Of a stretch of 64,000 nt of DNA, positions 49,681 to 56,971 are shown piece by piece. Under the pieces are notes generated by a model. It saw nothing but the letters and a program-made list of their open reading frames with translations, was not told the DNA's origin and did not search any database. A program made the translations under genes and the position numbers. Source of the stretch: Streptomyces sp. NBC_00461 (GTDB taxonomy: Bacteria; Actinomycetota; Actinomycetes; Streptomycetales; Streptomycetaceae); the NCBI RefSeq assembly GCF_036013935.1, contig NZ_CP107902.1, forward strand, positions 3,505,001-3,569,000, read 5' to 3'. Numbering within the stretch: the first letter of the stretch is position 1; the number at the start of each line of letters is the position of its first letter.

Positions 49681-50819
49681 GGGCCCTGCACGTCATCACC
49701 GGCCTCGGCGTCGGTGGAGCGGAACAGCAGCTGCGCCTGTTGCTGCGTCACCTTCCCGCGCAGTGCGACGTGGTGGCCCTGACCAACCCCGGCCCGGTCG
49801 CCGCGGGCCTGACCGCCGACGGCGTCCGGGTCACCCACCTCGGGATGGGCGGCAACCGCGACCTGGGCGCGCTGCCCCGGCTGACCGGGCTGATCCGCGC
49901 CGGCGGCTACGACGTCGTACACACCCATCTGTACCGGGCCTGTCTCTACGGCCGGATCGCCGCGCGGCTCGCGGGCGTGCGGGCGGTCGTGGCCACCGAG
50001 CACTCGATCGGTGAGACCCGGCTGGAGGGGCGGCCGCTGACCGCGGGCGTCCGCGCGCTGTACCTGGCCGGCGAGCGCCTCGGCCGCGCCACCGTCGCCG
50101 TCTCACCGGCGGTGGCCGAGCGGCTGCGGCACTGGGGTGTCCCCGGGCCACGCATCCGCGTCATCCCGAACGGCATCGACGCGCACCGTTTCCGCTTCGA
50201 CGAGGTGGGCCGCAAGGAGGCCCGGAACCACTACGGGCTGCCGGAGGACGCGTACGTCGTCGGCGGGGTGGGCCGTCTCGCCCCGGGCAAGCGGTTCGAC
50301 CTGCTGCTGCGCGCGCTGTCCCGGCTGCCCGGCGACGTACGGCTGCTGCTGGTCGGTGGCGGGCCCGAGGAGGCGGCGCTGCGGCAGACCGCCCGCGGGC
50401 TGGGGATCGCGGACCGGGTGGTGCTGACGGGCGAGCGGCCGTATCTCCCGGAGGCCGTCGACGCCGCACCCGGCCTGGTCGACCTGCTGTCCGCGATGGA
50501 CGTGCTCGTCTCACCGTCGGCGGAGGAGGCCTTCGGGCTGGCCGTGGTGGAGGCGCTGGCGGCCGGGCTGCCCGTGCTGTACGCGAGCTGCCCCGCCGTC
50601 GAGGACCTGCCGCCGGACGCGGCACCCGGCGCCCTGCGTGTCACCGGCGGCGCCGGGGCGTACGTACGGGAGCTGCTGCGGCTGCGGGCGGTGGGACCGG
50701 GTGAGCGGACCGCCCCGGAAGCCGTGCGCCGCTACGACATCGCGTGCAGCGCCCGGCAGTTGATGGATGTGTACACGGCCGCTGTGACCGGCTCGACCCT
50801 GGAAGTGAGTTCTCCATGA
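49677..50819 (+). CDS. GT4-family glycosyltransferase
   Basis: 380-aa GT-B enzyme: LHVITGLGVGGAEQQLRLLL (acceptor-side Gly-rich loop), VVHTHLYRACLYGRIAARLA, VIPNGIDAHRFRFDEVGR, GVGRLAPGKRFDLLLRALSR and SPSAEEAFGLAVVEALAAGL (E-x7-E). GTG 49677 overlaps the deacetylase stop (GTGA). Second glycosyltransferase of the operon, so the repeat unit probably has at least three sugars counting the priming one. Confidence 0.9.
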   Translation: MRALHVITGLGVGGAEQQLRLLLRHLPAQCDVVALTNPGPVAAGLTADGVRVTHLGMGGNRDLGALPRLTGLIRAGGYDVVHTHLYRACLYGRIAARLAGVRAVVATEHSIGETRLEGRPLTAGVRALYLAGERLGRATVAVSPAVAERLRHWGVPGPRIRVIPNGIDAHRFRFDEVGRKEARNHYGLPEDAYVVGGVGRLAPGKRFDLLLRALSRLPGDVRLLLVGGGPEEAALRQTARGLGIADRVVLTGERPYLPEAVDAAPGLVDLLSAMDVLVSPSAEEAFGLAVVEALAAGLPVLYASCPAVEDLPPDAAPGALRVTGGAGAYVRELLRLRAVGPGERTAPEAVRRYDIACSARQLMDVYTAAVTGSTLEVSSP

Positions 50820-51490
50820 CCGACACCCCCACTCGGCGTGACCGGCAGTCAGGCCGTTCGCGCCCACGCGCGAGGCGGCTGCCCTCCTGGTGGCTGCTGC
50901 CGGCCGGCGCGCTGCTCGGTGCCGTGGCCGGCGGCGCGTACGGAGTGGCGAAGCCGCCGCAGTACACGGCGACCAGCTCCGTCGTCGCCGTGGCGGCCGG
51001 CCGGTCCGACGTCGACTGCGCCGACGCGCTCGGCTTCGCGCAGGCGTACGGGAGGGTGGCCCCGCAGCTCGCGGTGCTCGGGGACGCGCAGGTGACGGCG
51101 GGTGTGCCGGTCGCGCAGCTGCGTGACAGCGTGCAGGTCGCGACCTCGCCGGACGCGCCGATGGTCGCGGTCTCGGCGACCTCGTCGAACCCTGCCCAGG
51201 CCGTCGAGATCGCCAACGCCGTGTCCGGCGCGCTGGTCACCCAGGCGGATCACACCAAGGCCGGCACGGGCATCCGGCTGGAGCGTCTGTCCCGGGCTCT
51301 GCGGCCCACCGAGCCGTCGTCCCCGTCGTGGAAGCTGACCTCGCTCGTGGGCGCGAGTGCCGGCGGGCTGCTGGGCGGCCTCGCGCTGCTGGCACGTCCG
51401 CGGCGGGCGAGGCAGGACGACGACGGGCCCGGCCAGGCGACGGTGCCCGCCCCGACCCACGCCGTCGACGCCCACGGGGCGCTCGGATGA
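50816..51490 (+). CDS. Wzz-like chain-length/co-polymerase protein
   Basis: 224-aa membrane protein with two helices (PSWWLLPAGALLGAVAGGAY and LTSLVGASAGGLLGGLALLA) flanking an external region (QYTATSSVVAVAAGRSDVDC, YGRVAPQLAVLGDAQVTAGV, AVEIANAVSGALVTQADH). This is the Wzz/Wzc N-terminal arrangement without a kinase domain, shorter than enterobacterial Wzz. ATGA overlap with the upstream gene. Confidence 0.8.
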   Translation: MTDTPTRRDRQSGRSRPRARRLPSWWLLPAGALLGAVAGGAYGVAKPPQYTATSSVVAVAAGRSDVDCADALGFAQAYGRVAPQLAVLGDAQVTAGVPVAQLRDSVQVATSPDAPMVAVSATSSNPAQAVEIANAVSGALVTQADHTKAGTGIRLERLSRALRPTEPSSPSWKLTSLVGASAGGLLGGLALLARPRRARQDDDGPGQATVPAPTHAVDAHGALG

Positions 51491-52596
51491 CCGCGCCCGG
51501 CCGTGCCCTGGCGGTGGAGCTGTGCACCGACGAGCGGACCTTCGCCGCGCTGGCCGAGGAGTGGGGACGGCTGCACGCGTCCTGCCCGTCGGCGACACCG
51601 TTCCAGACCCATGCCTGGCTGCACTCGTGGTGGCTGTCGTACGGCACGCCCGACGGGCTGCGGCTCTTCCTGGTGCGCCGGGGCGGTGAACTGGTGGGCG
51701 CCGCACCGCTGATGCGCGTGCGGCGCCCACTGCCCAAGCTGGTGCCGATCGGCGGCGCCATCTCCGACTTCCGTGACGTGCTCCTCGACGCGGAGGTGAC
51801 CGAGGAGGGCAGCCTGGTCCTGGCGGACGCGCTGTACGACGCGGCCCGTACCGCTCTGATCGACTTCCGGGACGTCCGGCCGGGCAGCGCCGTGGAACAG
51901 ATCTACCGGCACTGGCAGGGCCCGCGCTGCCGGCTGCGCGACTCGACCTGCCTGGAGCTGCCCGCGCTGCCCATGACCGAGCTGGTCAAACGGCTGCCGA
52001 CGGCGCGCGCCCAGCGGGTGCGCAACAAGGTCAACAGGCTGGGCCGACTCGGTGTCGAGTGGCGTGTCGTGAACCACGACGAGACCGAGACGGCGCTGCG
52101 TCGGATGCTTGAGCTGCACCAACTGCAGTGGCAGGACAAGAAGGTGACGCCCGAACACATCCGGCCGCGGTTTCTGGAGCACCTGGTCCGGTCGGTGGGC
52201 CCGATGGCCCGCTCCGGACAGGCCGCGGTGACGGAGTTCCTGTACGAGGGCACGGTGGTCGCGGTCAATCTGCTGCTGCTGTCGGGAGGGCTGACGGGCG
52301 AGTACCTGTACGGCTTCCACCCGCGGCTGCGGGAGAGCAAGCTGGACGTGGCGACGATGCTGCTGCGGGCGTCCAGCGAGGTCGCGTCCGGTCGTGAGGG
52401 CGGGATCCTGAGCCTGCTGCGCGGCGACGAGCCGTACAAGTACCGCTGGTGCCCCGAGACGGTCCACAACCAGCGTTTCCTGCTGGCCGGTCGACGCACG
52501 GTGCCGCTCCTTGCGGCCAGCGCCTGCCACTCCGGGGCCCGGCACGGGGCCAAGAAGGTCCTGCGCAGGAAGGCCGCGGCACAGGACCACGGGTAG
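51487..52596 (+). CDS. GNAT/FemAB-like acyltransferase (CelD/BcsL type)
   Basis: Probably decorates the polymer by acyl or aminoacyl transfer. 369 aa with a tandem GNAT fold: FQTHAWLHSWWLSYGTPDGL, LVGAAPLMRVRRPLPKLVPI, TARAQRVRNKVNRLGRLGVE, GTVVAVNLLLLSGGLTGEYL, YGFHPRLRESKLDVATMLLR and YKYRWCPETVHNQRFLLAGR. Matches the CelD/BcsL family seen in polysaccharide clusters. ATGA overlap; last gene of the operon. Confidence 0.85.
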   Translation: MTAPGRALAVELCTDERTFAALAEEWGRLHASCPSATPFQTHAWLHSWWLSYGTPDGLRLFLVRRGGELVGAAPLMRVRRPLPKLVPIGGAISDFRDVLLDAEVTEEGSLVLADALYDAARTALIDFRDVRPGSAVEQIYRHWQGPRCRLRDSTCLELPALPMTELVKRLPTARAQRVRNKVNRLGRLGVEWRVVNHDETETALRRMLELHQLQWQDKKVTPEHIRPRFLEHLVRSVGPMARSGQAAVTEFLYEGTVVAVNLLLLSGGLTGEYLYGFHPRLRESKLDVATMLLRASSEVASGREGGILSLLRGDEPYKYRWCPETVHNQRFLLAGRRTVPLLAASACHSGARHGAKKVLRRKAAAQDHG

Positions 52597-52612
52597 CGGT
52601 CCGGCGGTCCCC

Positions 52613-53914
52613 TCAGTGCGCGCAGCCGGCGCGTCGACCCTCCGCCGGTTGCGCCGCCCCGTTCGCCGCGCCGGCCGGCGTGCACTCGGGCGGCCGGGCG
52701 GGCGTGGCCGGTTGCGCCGGCGGCAGTGGCACGGGCGGCGGCACCGGTGTCGGCAACGGCACGGCGGGCGGCGTGGGCGCGGCCGGGATCGGCATCGGGA
52801 CCGGAATCGACGGTTCCGGTGTCGGCGGCGGCGCGGGGGCGCTGGACAGCACCTCGCGGTACAGGGCCGAGGAGCGGGGGTTGGTGGCGCACTGCCACAC
52901 CCCGTGCGGGCAGTAGTCGGTGATCGTGTTGTACAGCGGCTTGTGCTCCTCCATCCAGGCGAGCATGCGCAGCATGTACGTGGGGTTGTCGCCGTTGCGG
53001 AACAGACCCCACTCGGGATACGAGATCGGCTTGCCGTGGGCCTGCGCGAAGTCGACGTGGAACTGCAGTCCGTAGGGCTCGGACACCTCCCCGTCGAACG
53101 ACATTCCGTGCGGCTGGTCGTAGGAGTCCATGCCGACGATGTCGACCACGTCGTCGCCGGGATAGCACTCCGGCCACGGAATCGCGTCCGCGCCCCTGTT
53201 CGGGGCGAAGTCGAACTGGAACTTCTGGCCGGGGACCGAGCGCATGACGGTGACGATGCGCCTCCAGTACTCCTTCCAGTCCTCCGGGTCGGGGGCGCAG
53301 CGGTGGGTGTACGTGCTGCCGTTCATCTCCCAGCCGAGCACGAGGACCGTGTCCGTCGCGCCCAGGTCGACCAGTCGCTGCGCCAGCACCCGGAAGTGCT
53401 CGTCGAACGCGCCTGCCGCGGCGTGCCGCAGGAGCCTTCTGACGGCCGTGTCGGAGACCTCCGCCTCGTTGTGCTCCATCAGCGGGACGTTGAGCACGAA
53501 CATCCGGTCCTTCTCGGCCCGCCGCCACTCGGCCCAGCTGTCGAGGAAGCCGTTCCCGCCCTCGATGTTGCTCCACACGTCCCCCGGCAGATACGTGTGC
53601 CCGACGCGCAGTTCGGTGCCGTCCAGCCAGCCGCTGAACCTCTTCAGGAGCGCGAGGCCTTCGGGTTCGGAGTCGAGGAAGGCACCGAAGGCGTCCCGCT
53701 GTCCGTCCGCTCCCGCGGGGGGCCCGCCCTCCGGGGGCGAGGGGGTGGGGCCGGGTGCGGTGGGCACCACGAGCGGGGGGCGCGGCGGGTCGGGATGCCG
53801 TGCGTCGTCGACCGGGGAGGGGGTCGGCGCACAGGCGAGCAGGGCCGCCGAGAGGAGTCCCGCAGTCACGAGCGCCAGTCGCACGAGGGCGGAACGGCGG
53901 CGATGAGGGGCCAC
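52613..53914 (-). CDS. GH26-like glycoside hydrolase lipoprotein
   Basis: Surface glycosidase, perhaps beta-mannanase-like. 433 aa: lipoprotein signal LALVTAGLLSAALLAC, Pro-rich linker, TIM-barrel domain with LVLGWEMNGSTYTHRCAPDP (acid/base Glu), FQFDFAPNRGADAIPWPECY, DIVGMDSYDQPHGMSFDGEV and ISYPEWGLFRNGDNPTYMLR (nucleophile Glu), then a long Pro-rich C-terminal tail ending in Cys. Convergent to the polysaccharide operon, 16 bp apart, so it could trim that polymer. The family call rests on motif spacing only. Confidence 0.8.
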   Translation of the reverse strand: MAPHRRRSALVRLALVTAGLLSAALLACAPTPSPVDDARHPDPPRPPLVVPTAPGPTPSPPEGGPPAGADGQRDAFGAFLDSEPEGLALLKRFSGWLDGTELRVGHTYLPGDVWSNIEGGNGFLDSWAEWRRAEKDRMFVLNVPLMEHNEAEVSDTAVRRLLRHAAAGAFDEHFRVLAQRLVDLGATDTVLVLGWEMNGSTYTHRCAPDPEDWKEYWRRIVTVMRSVPGQKFQFDFAPNRGADAIPWPECYPGDDVVDIVGMDSYDQPHGMSFDGEVSEPYGLQFHVDFAQAHGKPISYPEWGLFRNGDNPTYMLRMLAWMEEHKPLYNTITDYCPHGVWQCATNPRSSALYREVLSSAPAPPPTPEPSIPVPMPIPAAPTPPAVPLPTPVPPPVPLPPAQPATPARPPECTPAGAANGAAQPAEGRRAGCAH

Positions 53915-53942
53915 TCGTCCTCCTTCGCCGCAGCTCCACTAA

Positions 53943-53964
53943 GTGACATATAGTCATATATCAC
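53943..53964. promoter_or_regulatory. AT-rich inverted repeat upstream of the GH26-like gene
   Basis: GTGACATATAGTCATATATC then AC: outer arms GTGA/TCAC and inner ATAT/ATAT, symmetric at 16 of 22 positions. 29 bp before the start codon at 53914. Likely operator or promoter element. Confidence 0.5.
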
Positions 53965-54317
53965 TCAAATCTAACATTCCGGACAGGCAGCTCGCCGTCG
54001 TACAGCGCCTCTATCTCCTTCGAGTACGCCGTCGTCACCGCGTGCCGCTTGATTTTCAACGACGGAGTGAGCAGTCCGTTGTCCTCTGGCACCTTCTCGG
54101 CCTTGAAGGCGCGGATCGACTCGGCCCGGGAGACGGCCTCGTCGGCGTGGTCCACGGCCCGCTGGACGTCTTCGCACATCCGGGGGTCCCGTACGACCTC
54201 TGACATGGGAGTGTCGGCCGGCAGCCCGCGGACCGTCAGCCAGTGGGCGACGGCCTCCGGTTCGAGGGTGATCAGGGCGCCGACGAAGGGGCGGTTGCCG
54301 CCGACGAACTTACTCAC
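53961..54317 (-). pseudogene. C-terminal remnant of a long-chain acyl-CoA synthetase
   Basis: 118 codons matching the last part of FadD15-like enzymes: RPFVGALITLEPEAVAHWLT, SEVVRDPRMCEDVQRAVDHA, EAVSRAESIRAFKAEKVPED and NGLLTPSLKIKRHAVTTAYS with the catalytic Lys region. The AMP-binding and adenylation core (some 480 residues) is absent, so the gene is truncated. No substitute start signal is apparent. Confidence 0.8.
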
Positions 54318-54360
54318 AGGTAAGGAAAGGTCAATGGGGCCGGCGATGTCGGGACTGGTG

Positions 54361-54417
54361 TTCTAGTCCTGGCCCCGGTTTCTAGTCCTGGCCGCGGTTT
54401 CTAGTCTTGGCCGCGGT
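54361..54417. repeat. three 19-bp tandem repeats over the VWA gene stop
   Basis: TTCTAGTCCTGGCCCCGGT, TTCTAGTCCTGGCCGCGGT and TTCTAGTCTTGGCCGCGGT in direct tandem. Read on the minus strand each encodes Arg-Gly-Gln-Asp-stop in its own frame; the CDS uses the stop in the third copy. Confidence 0.85.
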
Positions 54418-55960
54418 CGGCCTGTTCGATCGCGGCGGCGAGCTGCCGTACGTCCTTGTCCTCGGTCTTCCTCGCCAACTCGTGGGCGCGGTCGCCGAGT
54501 TCACCGAGGCCCGGGTCGCCGGGGAGGCTGCTCCAGCGGTGGTCGCCCTGGCGCAGGGAGTCGGCGAAGTAGGCGGCCACGGCCGTGACCTGGAAGCGGG
54601 GGCTCGCGTCCCAGAGGGAGTCGTGGAGGGCTCCGGTCTCCAGTTCGCCCGACTGCTCGTGCGGGTCGCGGGTGTCGGGGTCGAGCCAGCGGACGGTCGC
54701 CGTGGCGAGGTGGCCGTCGGCGCCGGGCTTGGTGCGCACGGCGTACAGGGCGGTGACGGTGTGGCCGGGGCCGACCTCGCCGCCGTCGACGCGGTCGTTG
54801 CGGAAGTCGTCGTCGGCGACCCGGCGGTCGTCGTAGCCGACGAGGCGGAACTCGGCGACCGTCCCGGGATCGAAGGCGACCTGGGCCTTGGCGTCACGGG
54901 CGGTCAGGTCGATGTTCTGCGGGAGCTGGTCGCAGAAGACCTTGCGGGCGTCGTCCTCCCGCGACACGTACACGGTGTGGCCGTCGCCCTTGTCGGCGAG
55001 GCGTTCCATGAGTGCGTCGCCGTAGTCACTGCCGACGCCGACGCCGAAGAGGGTGATGCCGTACTCGCGGCGGGCCGTGGAGATGCGGTCGAGGATGGAG
55101 TCGGGGTCGGTGTCGCCGTCGTTGGCGAGGGCGTCCGAGATGAGGACGACACGGTTGGTGGCGTTCTCGCGGCGGCCCTCGACGGCGGTGGCGTAGCCGG
55201 TCTCGACACCCGCGCCGAGGTTGGTGGAGTAGGTCGGCTCCAGGCTGTCGATCGCGTCATGGATCTTGGCCCGGTGGCTGCCGAGGCGGGTCATCGGCAG
55301 GACCGTCTCGGCCTTGTCGCTGAAGGTGACGATGGCGACCGAGTCGTCCTCGCGGAGCCGGTCCGTCATCGTGTCGAGGGACTGCTGGGCGAGGTCGAGA
55401 CGGCCGGGCTCGGACATCGAGCCGGAGATGTCGATGACGAAGGTGAGCGCGGCCGGCGGGCGTTCGCCGGACTGGTGGGCGGGGCGGGTGGCCAGGCCGA
55501 CGCGGACCAGCGACCAGTTCTTCCGGTCGGTGCGGGCGCCGTCGACGGTGACCGTGAAGCCGTTGCCGTCGGGGCGTTCGTAGTCCTGGCGGAAGCTGTT
55601 GACGAACTCCTCGGGGCGGATGGTCGAGGGGTCGGGGCGCCGTCCCTCGGCGAGAGTGCGGCGGGCGTAGCCGTACGAGGCCGTGTCCACGTCGAGGGCG
55701 AAGGTGGAGAGGTAGTCGGGGGACGGGCTCTCGAACGACTCGTCACCCTTGTTCTCACCGGCCGTCGGGGCGGCCGGCGCCGGGAAGCCGGTCCTGTCCC
55801 GGCCGTCCGAGGCCTTGCTGCTGCTGTTGTCGGAGCCGCCGCCCGCGCTGCAGGCCGTGAGCAGCAGGCCGCTCGCCGCCGTGAGGGCGAGAAGGCCGGC
55901 GCGCAGCCGTCGTGTGCGGCGCTGCGATGTGCCCGGCCGTGGTGTTCGGTACCGCTCCAT
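54401..55960 (-). CDS. von Willebrand factor A domain lipoprotein (YfbK-like)
   Basis: 519-aa surface lipoprotein: signal with lipobox LLLTAC, N-terminal VWA_N-type region (DYLSTFALDVDTASYGYARR), VWA domain with MIDAS motif FVIDISGSMSEPG and Thr/Asp sites (VVLISDALANDGDTDPDSIL), and a C-terminal DUF3520-like domain (AQVAFDPGTVAEFRLVGYDD, SPRFQVTAVAAYFADSLRQG). Metal-dependent protein binding at the cell surface is likely; function otherwise unknown. Monocistronic. Confidence 0.9.
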   Translation of the reverse strand: MERYRTPRPGTSQRRTRRLRAGLLALTAASGLLLTACSAGGGSDNSSSKASDGRDRTGFPAPAAPTAGENKGDESFESPSPDYLSTFALDVDTASYGYARRTLAEGRRPDPSTIRPEEFVNSFRQDYERPDGNGFTVTVDGARTDRKNWSLVRVGLATRPAHQSGERPPAALTFVIDISGSMSEPGRLDLAQQSLDTMTDRLREDDSVAIVTFSDKAETVLPMTRLGSHRAKIHDAIDSLEPTYSTNLGAGVETGYATAVEGRRENATNRVVLISDALANDGDTDPDSILDRISTARREYGITLFGVGVGSDYGDALMERLADKGDGHTVYVSREDDARKVFCDQLPQNIDLTARDAKAQVAFDPGTVAEFRLVGYDDRRVADDDFRNDRVDGGEVGPGHTVTALYAVRTKPGADGHLATATVRWLDPDTRDPHEQSGELETGALHDSLWDASPRFQVTAVAAYFADSLRQGDHRWSSLPGDPGLGELGDRAHELARKTEDKDVRQLAAAIEQADRGQD

Positions 55961-56107
55961 CTTCCGTGCCCCCTCGGTGCGTTGACGTCGACGTCTGTGA
56001 CTGTGACGGCGCGGGGGGCCGGAACGTGCGGCACGGGGTGTTGCGGATGAGTCTCAAGACGGCCACGATCATGGCCGGTCGAGACCGGTAGGTGATCCTC
56101 CGTTGAC

Positions 56108-56971
56108 CTAGGACACCACGTCCTTGCGGGCGAAACCGCGGAAGGCCAGGGCGAACAGCACGAGCGCGTACGTTATGGAAATCGCCGTGCCCTGGATCAT
56201 GCCGGACCATTCGAGGTTCGGCTGGACGGCGTCAGCCCAGGCGAACTGCCAGTGCGCGGGAAGGAAGTCGCGCCAGTGGCCGAGGGCGGTCACGGCGTCC
56301 AGGACATTGCCGACGATGGTGAGGCCGACCGCGCCGCCGACCGCGCCCAGGGGTGCGTCGGTCTTCGTCGACAGCCAGAACGCCAGGCCCGCGGTGACCA
56401 GTTGGGACACGAAGATGAACGCCACGACCACCAGCAGGCGCTGGGCCGCCGTCCCCGAGTCCAGCGACCCGCCGGTGGGGATCTGCAGCGGCCCCCAGCC
56501 GTACGCCGCCGTGCCGACGGCGAGCGCCACCACCGGCAGCAGGATCATCGCGGCCAGGCTCATTCCCAGTCCGACGACGAGCTTGGACCACAGCAGGCGC
56601 GCCCGCGGCACGGGTGCGGCCAGCAGATAGCGCAGGGAGGACCAGCCGGCCTCCGAGGCGACCGTGTCCCCGCAGAACAGGGCGACCGGGATGACGAGCA
56701 GGAAGCCCGCGGAGACGAAGAGGTTGACGGCGGCGAAGTTCGCCCCGGAGGCGGTGGCCGTGTCCATCAACGTCACCGTGTTGTTGCGGCCGTCCGGAGT
56801 GCCGCCGATCGCGAACGCGATGAGCAGCACGAACGGCAGGGCGGCGAGAATGCCGCCCATGACCAGCGTGCGGCGCCGCTTCACCTGCCGGGCCAGTTCC
56901 ACCCGCAGGGGCAGGGTGTGGCCCGCCTTGTACCCGGAGGCGGTCTCGGTGCGCTCGACGAGCGTGCTCAT
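56108..56971 (-). CDS. ABC transporter permease
   Basis: 287-aa membrane protein of the ABC-2 type with six membrane helices (LVMGGILAALPFVLLIAFAI, FVSAGFLLVIPVALFCGDTV, LVVGLGMSLAAMILLPVVAL, LLVVVAFIFVSQLVTAGLAF, AVGLTIVGNVLDAVTALGHW). ATGA overlap with the stop of the fused hydrolase-ATPase gene, with which it must form the transporter. Confidence 0.85.
   Translation of the reverse strand: MSTLVERTETASGYKAGHTLPLRVELARQVKRRRTLVMGGILAALPFVLLIAFAIGGTPDGRNNTVTLMDTATASGANFAAVNLFVSAGFLLVIPVALFCGDTVASEAGWSSLRYLLAAPVPRARLLWSKLVVGLGMSLAAMILLPVVALAVGTAAYGWGPLQIPTGGSLDSGTAAQRLLVVVAFIFVSQLVTAGLAFWLSTKTDAPLGAVGGAVGLTIVGNVLDAVTALGHWRDFLPAHWQFAWADAVQPNLEWSGMIQGTAISITYALVLFALAFRGFARKDVVS

Noticed and set aside
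54407..56050. 547-codon plus-strand frame opposite the VWA gene
   Set aside because: Valine/glycine-rich shadow of the VWA lipoprotein; no motif and no start context.
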